Shown here in pieces: positions 17,770 to 28,362 of a DNA stretch of 64,000 nucleotides. The position numbers and the translations under genes were made by a program. Each line of letters opens with the position of its first letter. The first letter of the stretch is position 1. The stretch covers positions 6,634,001 to 6,698,000 of the forward strand of contig NZ_JACHJS010000001.1 in NCBI RefSeq assembly GCF_014203755.1. Reading direction: 5' to 3'. This DNA comes from Saccharothrix violaceirubra (GTDB lineage: Bacteria; Actinomycetota; Actinomycetes; Mycobacteriales; Pseudonocardiaceae). The notes beneath the pieces are model-generated. The model had not been told where the DNA came from. It made no database searches and saw nothing but the letters and a program-made list of their open reading frames with translations.

Positions 17770-18381
17770 GTGACGATCCGCGCCGTCCTCTTCGACTTCT
17801 CCGGCACGCTCTTCCGCCTGGAGCACGACTCCCTCGCCGCGCACGCCGACCTGATGCGCGCGCTCACCGCACCCGTCGGCGTCGCCGAGGGCCTCGACTT
17901 CACGGTCGAGGAGTGGGAACGCCGGGACCTCGACTCCCAGGCCCACCGCGACCTGCACGTGGCCGTCCTGGAGAAGTCCGGCGCGACCGACTCCGAGGAC
18001 TTCTACGACCGGTTGACCGGCCCCGACTTCTGGCAGCCCTACCCCGACACCGCGCAGGCGCTGGGCACCGCGCTGCCCACGGCCGTGGTGAGCAACATCG
18101 GCTGGGACATCCGCAAGGTCTTCGACCGGCACGGCGTGACCGACCGCGTCGACGAGTTCGTGCTCTCCTACGAGGAGGGTGTGATCAAGCCCGACGCCAG
18201 GATCTTCCGGATCGCGTGCGAACGCCTCGGCGTGCGGCCCGAGGAGACGCTGATGGTCGGCGACAGCGAGGAAGCCGACGGCGGCGCCCGCGCGATCGGC
18301 TGCGCGGTCGAGATCGTCGACCCGCTGGCGACCGCGCAGCGGCCGGACGCACTGCTCGCCGTACTCCGTAAGCACATATAA
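17770..18381 (+). CDS. HAD-superfamily hydrolase
   Basis: A 203-residue HAD hydrolase (subfamily IA type). Motif I is FDFSGTLF; note Ser in place of the usual second-Asp neighbour (D-x-S rather than D-x-D), which may alter activity. Motif II region is AVVSNIGWD, motif III VIKPD, motif IV LMVGDSEEADG. A helical cap lies at about 20-90. The substrate, probably a small phosphate ester, is unknown. GTG start with TAGCGT six bases before it suggests a leaderless mRNA. A GntR-type operator overlaps the promoter, so regulation with amino-sugar use is possible. Confidence 0.85.
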   Translation: MTIRAVLFDFSGTLFRLEHDSLAAHADLMRALTAPVGVAEGLDFTVEEWERRDLDSQAHRDLHVAVLEKSGATDSEDFYDRLTGPDFWQPYPDTAQALGTALPTAVVSNIGWDIRKVFDRHGVTDRVDEFVLSYEEGVIKPDARIFRIACERLGVRPEETLMVGDSEEADGGARAIGCAVEIVDPLATAQRPDALLAVLRKHI

Positions 18382-18426
18382 GCAGCCGATTCAACCCCGG
18401 GTAGCCAACGCCCGTACCATTCCCCT

Positions 18427-19812
<1,386 letters not shown>

Positions 19813-19816
19813 GCAC

Positions 19817-20785
19817 GTGGCAGGAAACTCACGACGTCGGGGTGCGATGCGCAACCCCGGCTCGAAGAAGGGCGCGGTCGTCGGTTCCGGCGGCCAGAAG
19901 TCCAAGGGACTCCAGGGCAAGGGTCCGACTCCCAAGGCGTCGGACCGGCCCAACCACCCGGCGTACCGGCGCGCGCAGGCCGGTGCGAAGGCCGAGCAGG
20001 CCCGGACGCAACGGCGTAAGGCGGCCGAGAACGGTCCGGAGACCGTGGCCGGGCGCAACCCGGTCGTCGAATGCCTGCGTGCGGAGATCCCGGCGACGGC
20101 CCTGTACGTGGCGTTGGGCATCGACGCGGACGACCGGGTCGCCGAGGCCGTGCAGCTCGCGGCCGGGCGGGGCATCTCCGTGCTGGAGGTGCAGCGCGGC
20201 GAGCTGGACCGGATCACGGGTGGCGCGATGCACCAGGGCCTCGGGCTCCAGGTGCCGCCGTACGAGTACGCGGAGCCGCGCGACCTGCTGCGGATCGCCC
20301 AGCAGTCGGGGGCGCACCCGCTGCTGGTGGCGTTGGACGGCGTGACCGACCCGCGCAACCTCGGTGCCGTGGTGCGGTCGGCCGCGGCGTTCGGCGCGCA
20401 CGGCGTCGTGCTGCCCCAGCGGCGGTCGGCGAGCGTGACCGCGGTGGCGTGGCGGACCAGTGCGGGCACGGCGGCACGGGTGCCGATCGCGATCGCCACC
20501 AACCTGACCCGGCAGCTGCGCGAGTGGGCCGAAGCCGGCCTGATGATCGTCGGTCTGGACGCGGACGGGTCCGTCGACATCGACGGTCTCGACCTGGCCA
20601 CCGGGCCGCTGGTGGTCGTCGTGGGGTCCGAGGGCCGCGGGCTCTCGCGGCTGGTGCGGGAGACGTGCGACCAGACCGTGTCGATCCCGATGGCGTCGGG
20701 TGTCGAGTCGCTCAACGCGTCGGTCGCGGCGGGCGTGGTGCTGGCCGAGGTGGCGCGGCGCCGCCGGCTGGACGCGCGGGGCTGA
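19817..20785 (+). CDS. rlmB: 23S rRNA (guanosine-2'-O-)-methyltransferase RlmB / TrmH family
   Basis: A 322-residue SpoU-class RNA methyltransferase. The N-terminal 75 residues are Lys/Arg/Gly-rich and probably disordered. An RNA-binding L30e-like domain follows ([12 protein letters not shown]) and then the knotted SPOUT domain with motifs [30 protein letters not shown] and [17 protein letters not shown]. It methylates ribosomal RNA using S-adenosylmethionine. The ortholog in M. tuberculosis, Rv3579c, also lies next to cysS. GTG start, four bases after the cysS stop, so the two form an operon. Confidence 0.93.
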   Translation: MAGNSRRRGAMRNPGSKKGAVVGSGGQKSKGLQGKGPTPKASDRPNHPAYRRAQAGAKAEQARTQRRKAAENGPETVAGRNPVVECLRAEIPATALYVALGIDADDRVAEAVQLAAGRGISVLEVQRGELDRITGGAMHQGLGLQVPPYEYAEPRDLLRIAQQSGAHPLLVALDGVTDPRNLGAVVRSAAAFGAHGVVLPQRRSASVTAVAWRTSAGTAARVPIAIATNLTRQLREWAEAGLMIVGLDADGSVDIDGLDLATGPLVVVVGSEGRGLSRLVRETCDQTVSIPMASGVESLNASVAAGVVLAEVARRRRLDARG

Positions 20786-20795
20786 TCTTCACCGA

Positions 20796-20841
20796 TTCCG
20801 GGCGGGTGCGAGAATCCGAGCAGGACTCGCACCGCCCGGAA
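20796..20841 (+). terminator. Hairpin terminator after rlmB
   Basis: TTCCGGGCGGGTGCGAG at 20796-20812 pairs with 20826-20841, with one bulged base and a 13-base loop. Confidence 0.75.
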
Positions 20842-20900
20842 CCGGGGAACGCGGGCAACCGCCGGACACCCCGGTCTCCCAGCAGCTAAGGTCAGCCGCG

Positions 20901-22331
20901 ATGTCGTTCGCCTCGCCCCTGTTCCTGTGGTTCTTCCTACCGGTCGTGCTGGCGGTCCTGCTGATCGTCCGGCCGTCGTGGCGCAACGGGGTCGTGGCGG
21001 TCGCCAGCCTCTTCTTCTACGCGACCGGTGCCGGCGGCACGACGTTCCTGCTGATCGCGTGCATGGTGGCGAACTACCTGGCCGGTGCGCGGCTGGAGCC
21101 GGGCGGGACGCGGACCGACCACGAGCGGCGGAACCTGCTCGTCGCGGTGATCGTCTTCGACCTGGCCGTGCTGGTCGTGTGGAAGTACCTCGGGTTCGCG
21201 ACCGAGCAGCTGCACGCCATCGCGTCGGTCATCGGCGCCGATCTGCCCGTCGTGCACCTGGCGCTGCCGATCGGCATCTCGTTCTACACGTTCCACCACA
21301 TCTCGTACGTGGTCGACGTGTACCGGGGCGAGCGGACCGCGCTCAAGGACCCGGTCTCGTTCGTCGCCTACATCGCGATGTTCCCGCAGTTGATCGCCGG
21401 GCCGATCGTGCGGTTCCGCGAGATCTCCGACCAGCTCCCGCAGGAGCGGACGCACCGGCTCGACGACATCGCGGCCGGGTTCCCCCGGTTCGCACTCGGG
21501 CTGTGCAAGAAGGTGATCGTCGCCGACTCGATCGCGCCGCTGGTCGACGCGTGCTTCGCCACCCCGGCGGACCGGATGACGTTCGCCGTGGCGTGGCTCG
21601 GCGCGATCGGCTACACGCTCCAGCTCTACTTCGACTTCTCCGGCTACTCGGACATGGCGATCGGGCTCGGGCGGATGCTGGGTTTCCGGTTGCCGGAGAA
21701 CTTCGCGCGACCGTACTCGGCGGTGACGATCACCGAGTTCTGGCGGCGTTGGCACATGTCGCTGTCACGCTGGTTCCGCGACTACGTCTACATCCCGTTG
21801 GGCGGCAACCGGGGCGGCACGGCGTTGACGTACCGCAATCTCGCGATCGTTTTCGTGCTCACCGGATTCTGGCACGGCGCGAACTGGACCTTCCTCGCAT
21901 GGGGTTTGTTCCACGGTGCACTGCTTGTTCTCGAACGCCGTTTCGGATGGCATTCCGCACCCGATTCCCGAAGTCGCGCGATCGTGCGCAGGATTGCGAC
22001 CGTGGTACTTGTCGCATTCGGCTGGGTGTTCTTCCGCTCAGCCGACCTCGGCACCGCGTGGACGATCATCGGCACCATGCTGGTCCCCGATTTCGCCGGT
22101 CTGCCGGAGGCGGTGGCGTCGGCCGCGACGAATCAGCGGATCGCGCTCCTGCTGATCGCCGCGATCGTGTTGTTCCTGCCGGACCACCCGGTCACCGGCC
22201 CGTTCATCGAGTCGTCGCGCGGCCGGATCGCCACGACCGCACGGGTGTCGCTGATGACGGTCGGTGTCGTGTACTCGGCGATCCTGATCGCGAGCGGCAC
22301 GTTCAGCCCGTTCCTCTACTACCAGTTCTGA
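20901..22331 (+). CDS. MBOAT-family membrane O-acyltransferase (AlgI/DltB type)
   Basis: A 476-residue polytopic membrane protein with about ten to eleven hydrophobic segments. Family hallmarks are IGISFYTFHHISYVVDVYRG, MFPQLIAGPIVRF, FDFSGYSDMAIGL, EFWRRWHMSLSRWFRDYVYIPLGG and the active-site His in FWHGANW (near residue 324). MBOAT enzymes of this branch move acyl groups to extracellular polysaccharide or teichoic acid. No SGNH/AlgJ- or DltD-like partner is next to it, so the acceptor is unknown. TAAGGT lies eight bases before the ATG, suggesting a very short leader or leaderless mRNA. Confidence 0.9.
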   Translation: MSFASPLFLWFFLPVVLAVLLIVRPSWRNGVVAVASLFFYATGAGGTTFLLIACMVANYLAGARLEPGGTRTDHERRNLLVAVIVFDLAVLVVWKYLGFATEQLHAIASVIGADLPVVHLALPIGISFYTFHHISYVVDVYRGERTALKDPVSFVAYIAMFPQLIAGPIVRFREISDQLPQERTHRLDDIAAGFPRFALGLCKKVIVADSIAPLVDACFATPADRMTFAVAWLGAIGYTLQLYFDFSGYSDMAIGLGRMLGFRLPENFARPYSAVTITEFWRRWHMSLSRWFRDYVYIPLGGNRGGTALTYRNLAIVFVLTGFWHGANWTFLAWGLFHGALLVLERRFGWHSAPDSRSRAIVRRIATVVLVAFGWVFFRSADLGTAWTIIGTMLVPDFAGLPEAVASAATNQRIALLLIAAIVLFLPDHPVTGPFIESSRGRIATTARVSLMTVGVVYSAILIASGTFSPFLYYQF

Positions 22332-22672
22332 AGATCGCTCACGCGAATTGCCGGCCGCCGCCGCGCTCGGCGACTCGCCGGAACCCGCTGCACCGGTCGG
22401 ACCAGCCCGGAGGTGACCATTGGCGGGGCGTCTGACGTAGGGTAGGCGAGGATTGCGCACGTCGGGTCACCTACGGTCAACTGTGAAGAATGGACGGCAA
22501 ACTTTTCCCCACTATAACTACTTTCGGTGACCAATGTGATCCGTTCAGGTACACACTGTGGTAGGACAGAGAGTGAACAACCGGCAGCTTCTACCGTGCT
22601 AACCGGAACAATTGTTGCTTCGGGTGGGGGTAACGTGGCTCACTCATCGGAACCCTTCCGCCAGGGGGAATC
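22332..22672. other. AT-richer intergenic region before the MFS gene
   Basis: About 340 bp with no supported gene. The part 22495-22625 is AT-rich compared with its surroundings (CTATAACTACTTT near 22515) and probably holds the MFS promoter. No operator repeat was recognised. Confidence 0.4.
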
Positions 22673-23899
22673 GTGACCTCCGGCGGAACCCTGCGCGCAC
22701 TCGTCGGCAACCGCGAGTTCCGGGGACTGTGGATCGGCTCGACGGTGTCGACCGCCGGCGACCAGCTCGCGGCCGTCGCCCTGTCGCTGCTGGTGTTCGA
22801 ACGCACCCAGTCGGCCGCGTGGACGGCGCTGACGTGGGCGCTGACCCTGTTCCCGCCGCTGGTCTCCGGGCCGCTGCTCGGCTGGGTCGCCGACCGCTAC
22901 CCACGACGCACGGTCATGGTGTGCTGCGCGTGGCTGCAAGCCGTGCTCGTCGGCCTGATGGCGATACCCGGCGTGCCGTTGTGGATCATGATAGTCCTGC
23001 TCGTCACCGTATTGATGATCTCGTCGCCGTTCCTGGCCGCGCAGGAGGCGAGCCTGCCGTCCGTGCTGCCGGAGAAGCGGTACGACGACGGCGTCGCCCT
23101 GTTCGGCACCTCGGTGGACGTCGCCCAGATGGCGGGTCTGGCGGCGGCGGGCTTCATCGTCACGCAATCGAGCCCGCAACTGGCCCTCGCGCTCGACGCG
23201 GCCACGTTCGTGCTGGTCGCGGTGCTCGTCCAGCTCTCGGTGCGGTTCCGACCGGCCGCCGACCCGCACGGCGGGACCCATCGGAATCCCGAAGCTCCGC
23301 GAGGAGCTTTCGCCCTGCTCGTCACGGAACCGCGTCTGCGCTCTCTTATGGGTATGCGACTTCTCGCGGGACTGGCCATGGTGCCCGAGGGGCTCGCCGT
23401 GCCGCTGGCCGCGAGTCTGGACGCGGTGTGGGCCGTCGGCCTGATCCTGGCGATCGAACCGGCGGCGAACGTGCTCGGCGTCGCCGTGCTGTTCCGGTTC
23501 GTGCGGGACCCGGCGAAGCGGGAGCGGCTCATCGGCCCGCTGGCGATCCTGTCGCTGGCGCCGCTGGTGATGTTCGCGCTCGACCCGAACCTGACGTGGA
23601 CGATCGCGTTGCTCGTGATCGCCGGCATGGCCGGGGCGTACCACACGCCCGCGCGCTCGGCGTGGATGCGACTGCTGCCCGACGCCTACCGGGGCCGGGC
23701 GTACGGCATCGGCCGCGCCGCGTTGCGCTCGTCACAGGGCGGCGGCATGGCGGTGGCCGGCGTCGTGGCGCACGCCGTGGGCTCGGTCACCGCGACGATC
23801 GCGGGCGCGGGGGGAATCGGGCTGCTGCTCGCCACCCAGGCGACTGTCTCCTGGCGGCGCGCACGCGCGCGCAACGACCCCGAAGCGGTGGCCATTTGA
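22673..23899 (+). CDS. Major facilitator superfamily transporter
   Basis: A 408-residue membrane protein with about 10-12 transmembrane helices. The start NREFRGLWIGSTVSTAGDQLAAVALSLLVFERT and the cytoplasmic loop WVADRYPRRTVM (motif A type D-R-x-R-R) match the MFS exporter group related to tetracycline/macrolide efflux proteins and enterobactin exporter EntS. The substrate is unknown. The GTG start follows CAGGGGGAATC. The 23270-23330 stretch, coding the central loop, is less GC-biased. No regulator adjoins it. Confidence 0.85.
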   Translation: MTSGGTLRALVGNREFRGLWIGSTVSTAGDQLAAVALSLLVFERTQSAAWTALTWALTLFPPLVSGPLLGWVADRYPRRTVMVCCAWLQAVLVGLMAIPGVPLWIMIVLLVTVLMISSPFLAAQEASLPSVLPEKRYDDGVALFGTSVDVAQMAGLAAAGFIVTQSSPQLALALDAATFVLVAVLVQLSVRFRPAADPHGGTHRNPEAPRGAFALLVTEPRLRSLMGMRLLAGLAMVPEGLAVPLAASLDAVWAVGLILAIEPAANVLGVAVLFRFVRDPAKRERLIGPLAILSLAPLVMFALDPNLTWTIALLVIAGMAGAYHTPARSAWMRLLPDAYRGRAYGIGRAALRSSQGGGMAVAGVVAHAVGSVTATIAGAGGIGLLLATQATVSWRRARARNDPEAVAI

Positions 23900-24132
23900 A
23901 ACGGAGTCATCACATATCGCGATTGTCAAACATGAAGGACTCCTCGGCTGCGGGCCGCCAACCGACGGCCACGTACGGTGAACGTTCGGACCGATGTGGA
24001 GGGAAGGGGAGGTCACATGTCGCGGTTGCGCATGGCGAACGCCTCCTTCGCGCGGTCGGGGGGTACCGGTAGGGAGCCGCGACCGGTGTCGCGACCGAAC
24101 GCGTCGCGCCGCCTGCCGGGGGGTATGAGGTC

Positions 24133-25587
24133 GTGGTGAAGAACAGTCTGACTGACCAGAAGGCATCTGGGGCAGTCGGCCGTCTCCGGTTCCGCGACTG
24201 GGACGTCTGGTCGCTGCGGCCTGCTGCGCTCGCCTACTTCCTGATCGTCGAAGCGGTGGTGGGCACCGCCGCCGTTTGGCTGCTGACCACGCTCGGCAGC
24301 GTCGACCGGGCCGATTGGATGCGGTTCGGCGCGGTGATGTTCGCGCTCACGGTCCACCTGACGATCGTGCGGCGTGCCGAAGAGGCGCGGCGCGACGAGT
24401 CGTCCGGGCCGCACATCGACCTCACGTCGGTGTGGACGTTCGCGGCGGCGATCGCCCTGCCCGGCGCCCTGGTCGTGCTGGTCACGGTGTGGATGCGCAT
24501 CCTGGTCCAACCCATCGCCCGGCGGCAGCCGCACCGGTTCGTGTTCTCCTCCGCCAGCATCCTGGGCGGCACGATGCTCGCGTGGGCCGTGGTCCACCTG
24601 TCGGGATTGTCGTTGCTCGCCACCGGCGACGTGGTGACGGACCTGGGCCTGGTGCTCGTGCTGATCGTCGCGGCGGTCCTGAACTGGTCCGTACAGGGCA
24701 TGAACATCGCGGCGGCGTTGAAGATCGTCACCCCGCACACCCGGATGGTCGAGTTCCTCGGCTCGCGGGCGGACAACATGCTGGAGCTGAGCACGCTCGG
24801 CGCCGGTGCCATGCTCGGCATGCTGATGACCACGCACTGGGTGGGTCCGCTGCTGCTGGTGTTCCCGGTGATCCTGGTCAACTCGCTGCTCAACAAGGCG
24901 TCCGAGCGGCGGGCCCACCTGGAGCGGCTGGTCCGCGAGCAGGAACGCCTCCAGGCGCGGCTCACCGAGGACGCGCACACGGACTTCCGCACGGGTCTGC
25001 TCAACACCGCCGGGCTGGTCGAGTACGCGGGCCGGCTGACCGACCGGTGCGCCCGCGACGGCCAGCCGGTGACCGTGCTGGCGGTCGACCTCGACCACTT
25101 CAAGCGGATCAACGACACGTGGGGCCACCCGGCGGGCAACGCCGTGCTGGCCGAGGTGGGGCGCATCCTGCGGGGGAAGCTCCGGCCGGGCGACGTGGCG
25201 GGCCGCGACGGCGGCGAGGAGTTCGTCGTGGTCCTGGCCAACACGGGCCTGAGCGAGGGCGTGCTGATCGCCGAGCGCATCCGCGGCGCGATCGGCGGGA
25301 TGACGGTCGTGACGACGGACAAGCACCGAAACAACGTGGCCCTGCGCGGCCGGGACCTGCCGTACGCGGAGGGGCCGGAGCTGCGCGCCATCTCGGCGTC
25401 GATCGGCGTGGCCGTGCTGCCGGAGAACGGCGACTCGCTGGCGTCGGGCCAGCACAGCGCCGACACGGCCCTCTACGCGGCCAAGGAGAACGGCCGCAAC
25501 CAGGTGCGCGTGGCCGGTCTGGACATCCGGCCCCGACGTCTTCCCGTGCCGCGCGTGGACGAACCGGAGATCACCCGGTCCGCCTGA
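24133..25587 (+). CDS. Membrane-bound diguanylate cyclase (GGDEF domain)
   Basis: A 484-residue protein. Residues 1-270 contain about six to seven transmembrane helices without a recognised sensor motif. A short coiled linker leads to a GGDEF domain (about 285-460) with AVDLDHFKRINDTWGHPAGN and the active-site motif GGEEF near 359-363. An inhibitory-site motif RPGD sits at 351-354, exactly five residues before GGEEF, so product inhibition by c-di-GMP is expected. The enzyme should make c-di-GMP from two GTP. No EAL domain is present. Two adjacent GTG codons can serve as start; the first is used. Confidence 0.92.
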   Translation: MVKNSLTDQKASGAVGRLRFRDWDVWSLRPAALAYFLIVEAVVGTAAVWLLTTLGSVDRADWMRFGAVMFALTVHLTIVRRAEEARRDESSGPHIDLTSVWTFAAAIALPGALVVLVTVWMRILVQPIARRQPHRFVFSSASILGGTMLAWAVVHLSGLSLLATGDVVTDLGLVLVLIVAAVLNWSVQGMNIAAALKIVTPHTRMVEFLGSRADNMLELSTLGAGAMLGMLMTTHWVGPLLLVFPVILVNSLLNKASERRAHLERLVREQERLQARLTEDAHTDFRTGLLNTAGLVEYAGRLTDRCARDGQPVTVLAVDLDHFKRINDTWGHPAGNAVLAEVGRILRGKLRPGDVAGRDGGEEFVVVLANTGLSEGVLIAERIRGAIGGMTVVTTDKHRNNVALRGRDLPYAEGPELRAISASIGVAVLPENGDSLASGQHSADTALYAAKENGRNQVRVAGLDIRPRRLPVPRVDEPEITRSA

Positions 25588-25651
25588 GCGCCGAGTCGCC
25601 GCGACCACGCGAGTGGTCTACCCGCCGACGGGCACGGCCAAACACGAATTC

Positions 25652-26479
25652 TCAGACCCGGCGCACGGCCGGCCGCGACACCAGGCGGCAGACCAGGTAG
25701 ATCAGGAACGACACGGCCGTCACGAACGCGCTGACCGGCACGCCGGGGGCCAGCGACAGCAGCATCCCGCCCAGCACCGAGACCTCGGCGAACACCACGG
25801 CCAGCGCGCTCGCCCGCAACGGCGACGCCGTGACCCGGGCGGCAGCGGCGGCGGGCGTGATCATCAGCGAGAGCACGAGCAGCGCGCCGACGATCTGCAC
25901 GCTCAACGCCGTGGCGATGCCCACCAGGACCGCGAACACGACCGACAGCGTGCGCACGGGCACCCCGCGCGCGGTCGCCACCGCCACGTCGACGGACGCG
26001 AAGTGCAGCGGCCGGTAGATGAAGGCCAGCACGAGCAGGACGGCGACCGACGACCCGATGAGCAGCCACAGGTCGGTGGACCCGACGCTGACCACCTGAC
26101 CGGTCAGCAGGCCGAACTTGTTGGCCGCACGGCCCTTGTAGAGGGCCAGGAACAGCACGCCGAGCCCGAGGCCGAAGGCCAGGATCGCGCCGATGACCGA
26201 GTCGCGGTCGGAGTCGCGCCGGGACAGCAGGCCCAGCAGCAGGGCCGCGATCACCGAACCGGCCAACGCCCCGTAGCCGACACCGACGCCGACGAGCAGC
26301 GCCGCGGCACCACCGGTGAAGGCGAGTTCGCTCGTGCCGTGCACCGCGAACGCCATGCGCCGGGTGACCACGAGCGGTCCCAACAACCCGGCCACGACGC
26401 CGAGCACGGCGCCGGCGACGAGCATCTGCTGGACGAACCCGTACCCGAGCAGTTCGCCGGTCAACTGGAGGTCGAACAC
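25652..26479 (-). CDS. znuB: Zinc/manganese ABC transporter permease (ZnuB type)
   Basis: A 275-residue permease of the ABC-3 family with about eight to nine transmembrane helices. Conserved features are GLLGPLVVTRRMAFAVHGTSELAFTG near the N-terminus and LSLMITPAAAAARVT, the cytoplasmic loop that contacts the ATPase. Its GTG start comes one base after the ATPase gene stop, so it is the third gene of a binding protein, ATPase, permease operon. Zinc rather than manganese is favoured by the His-rich binding protein and the Zur-like box. Confidence 0.9.
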   Translation of the reverse strand: MFDLQLTGELLGYGFVQQMLVAGAVLGVVAGLLGPLVVTRRMAFAVHGTSELAFTGGAAALLVGVGVGYGALAGSVIAALLLGLLSRRDSDRDSVIGAILAFGLGLGVLFLALYKGRAANKFGLLTGQVVSVGSTDLWLLIGSSVAVLLVLAFIYRPLHFASVDVAVATARGVPVRTLSVVFAVLVGIATALSVQIVGALLVLSLMITPAAAAARVTASPLRASALAVVFAEVSVLGGMLLSLAPGVPVSAFVTAVSFLIYLVCRLVSRPAVRRV

Positions 26480-26480
26480 C

Positions 26481-27293
26481 TCAGTCCCCCTCCGCGTGGT
26501 GCGGCTCGTCCTCGCACACGTGCTGCGCGCCGACCACGTGGATCTGGTCGCGCACCCGGACCACCTCCACGTTCGTCCGGTACAGCCGCGACAGCGTCGC
26601 CGAGGTCATGACCTCGGCGGGAGTGCCCACCTCGAACCGACCGTCGACCAGGTAGAGCACCCGGTCGACCAGCGGCAGGATCGGGTTGATCTCGTGGGTC
26701 ACGAACAGCACCGCGGTGCCGGCCGCGCGCCGGCGGGCGTCGATCAGGTCGCTCACGACCCGCTGGTGGGCGAGGTCGAGCGACAGCAGCGGCTCGTCGC
26801 ACAGCAGCACGGCCGGGTCGCCGACCAGCGCCTGGGCGACCCGCAGCCGTTGCTGCTCGCCGCCGGACAGCACGCCGACCGGCGCGTCCGCGTAGGCGGC
26901 GGCGCCCACGGCCGCGAGCGCCGCGTCCACCTTGATCCGGCGTTCGGCGCGGCGGCGGAACCCCAGGCCCCAGGCATGCCCGTCGAGGCCGAACCCGACC
27001 AGGTCGCGCCCGCGCAGGCCGAGCGAGGAGATCGCCCGCTGCTGCGGGATGTAGCCGATCCGGCGCGGCCCGCCGGCGACCTCGACCGTGCCCGTGCTCA
27101 ACGGCTGGAGGCCGAGCAGCACGCGCATGAGGCTGGTCTTGCCCGACCCGTTGGGTCCGAGCACGGCGACGAACTCCCCCGGTGCCACGTCGAGGTCGAG
27201 GCCGTCCCACAGCACCCGGTCCCCGTAGGCGAGTCGGGCACCGCGCAACGCGACCGCGCTCGTCACCGACCGCTCCGCGATCCCGGCCGTCAT
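26481..27293 (-). CDS. znuC: Zinc/manganese ABC transporter ATP-binding protein (ZnuC type)
   Basis: A 270-residue ABC ATPase with Walker A GPNGSGKTS, Q-loop IGYIPQQR, signature LSGGEQQRLR, Walker B VLLCDEPLLSLD and switch His in FVTHE. It powers the ZnuB-type permease. The C-terminal tail is His/Asp/Glu rich (HVVGAQHVCEDEPHHAEGD-like), which may bind metal. The start overlaps the end of the binding-protein gene by four bases. Confidence 0.92.
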   Translation of the reverse strand: MTAGIAERSVTSAVALRGARLAYGDRVLWDGLDLDVAPGEFVAVLGPNGSGKTSLMRVLLGLQPLSTGTVEVAGGPRRIGYIPQQRAISSLGLRGRDLVGFGLDGHAWGLGFRRRAERRIKVDAALAAVGAAAYADAPVGVLSGGEQQRLRVAQALVGDPAVLLCDEPLLSLDLAHQRVVSDLIDARRRAAGTAVLFVTHEINPILPLVDRVLYLVDGRFEVGTPAEVMTSATLSRLYRTNVEVVRVRDQIHVVGAQHVCEDEPHHAEGD

Positions 27294-28216
27294 CCGCGCA
27301 GCGCCGCGGCGAGCGCGTCGACCTGCTTCGTCATCCAGTCAAGGTAACCCGCCGCCGCGACCGGGAGCGTCTCGGTGACCTCCACGACCGGGACGCCCAC
27401 CTCGGCCGCCTTGCCGACGAGCTGGGTGATGGCCGCGTTGCCGGTCTGCGTGTTGTGCACGACCGCCGCGACCTCCTTCTTCCCGACCAGGTCGAGCACC
27501 TGGGCGAGGGCCGCGGCCGGGATGTCGCTCTCGTTCTCGACCGCCTCGACGAACTCGGCGGGGGTCGCGCTCTCGGTGCCCGCGAGGTCGAGCAGGTAGT
27601 GCGAGACCGGCTCGGTCTCCAGCACGCGCTTGCCCCGGCCGATGCCCTCGACCTTGGTCTTCAGCTCCTCGATGCGCCGGGTGAAGTCCGCGGCGTTGGA
27701 CTCGAAGGACGCCTTGTTCCCGGGCTTGATCGCGGACAGGTCCGCGGCGACCTGGTCGGCGACCTTGCGCACGGTCTCCAGGTCGTACCAGACGTGCTCG
27801 TTGACCTCGTGGTCGTGACCGGCTTCGGCGGGGGGCTCGTCGTGCCCGGACGCCTTGCCGGACAACGGGAAGGTCTCGATCTTGCGCGCCGACTCGGACC
27901 CGGGGCCGATCAGGGTGGCGAAGAAGTCGTCGTACCCGCCGCCGTTGAAGATCACCAGGTCGGCGTCGCGGACGGCCGCGACGTCGGCGGGCCTGGCCTC
28001 GTAGGAGTGCGGGTCGCCGGACGGGTCGGAGATGATCGACGTGACGTCGACGGCGTCGCCGCCGACCGCCGCGACGACCGAACCCCACACGTTCGTCGAC
28101 GAGACGGCCTTGATCCGGCCGCCCTCGGCCGGACCGGTGGCGGCCGTGCCACAGGCGGTCAGGGTCAGCGCGGTCAGGGCTGTCACCACCCCCAGCAGGG
28201 CGTTACGCACGGTCAT
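27290..28216 (-). CDS. znuA: Zinc-binding lipoprotein of the ZnuA family
   Basis: A 308-residue periplasmic-type metal-binding protein on the cell surface. The signal ends in a lipobox LTLTAC, so it is lipid-anchored. Metal ligands fit the family: His in DPHSYEARPAD, the His-rich loop ASGHDEPPAEAGHDHEVNEHVWYD, and later His and Asp sites (VSHYLLDLAG). The loop points to zinc. ATG at 28216 has GCGAGGAGTG before it. It heads the znuA-znuC-znuB operon. A Zur-like box lies 34 bp upstream. Confidence 0.92.
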   Translation of the reverse strand: MTVRNALLGVVTALTALTLTACGTAATGPAEGGRIKAVSSTNVWGSVVAAVGGDAVDVTSIISDPSGDPHSYEARPADVAAVRDADLVIFNGGGYDDFFATLIGPGSESARKIETFPLSGKASGHDEPPAEAGHDHEVNEHVWYDLETVRKVADQVAADLSAIKPGNKASFESNAADFTRRIEELKTKVEGIGRGKRVLETEPVSHYLLDLAGTESATPAEFVEAVENESDIPAAALAQVLDLVGKKEVAAVVHNTQTGNAAITQLVGKAAEVGVPVVEVTETLPVAAAGYLDWMTKQVDALAAALRG

Positions 28217-28249
28217 CGGGCACTCCTCGCGGCGGTAGGGCAAACGTGC

Positions 28250-28264
28250 AATGGAAACCGTTGT
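28250..28264 (-). promoter_or_regulatory. Zur-box-like site upstream of the zinc transporter operon
   Basis: Read on the minus strand, ACAACGGTTTCCATT agrees with the actinobacterial Zur core AAAACGATTTTCATT at 12 of 15 positions. A TAAACT hexamer just upstream could be the -10 element, placing the site over the transcription start for repression when zinc is plentiful. Confidence 0.6.
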
Positions 28265-28318
28265 CGAGTTCAGTTTAGAACCCGCCGCCACCGTCTTGTC
28301 CACCGACCGGGTGTAAGA

Positions 28319-28348
28319 AGGGCCGCCCTCCCGGAGGAAGGCGGCCCT
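28319..28348 (-). terminator. Hairpin terminator after the sugar-transporter ATPase gene
   Basis: AGGGCCGCC (28319-28327) pairs with GGCGGCCCT (28340-28348); an inner CTCC/GGAG stem extends it. It separates the ATPase gene from the zinc operon. Confidence 0.75.
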
Positions 28349-28362
28349 GGAAGGCAGCGGAC

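Noticed and set aside
24133..25587. The diguanylate cyclase as degenerate because of GGEEF.
   Set aside because: GGEEF is a common active variant, and the metal and substrate residues around it are intact.
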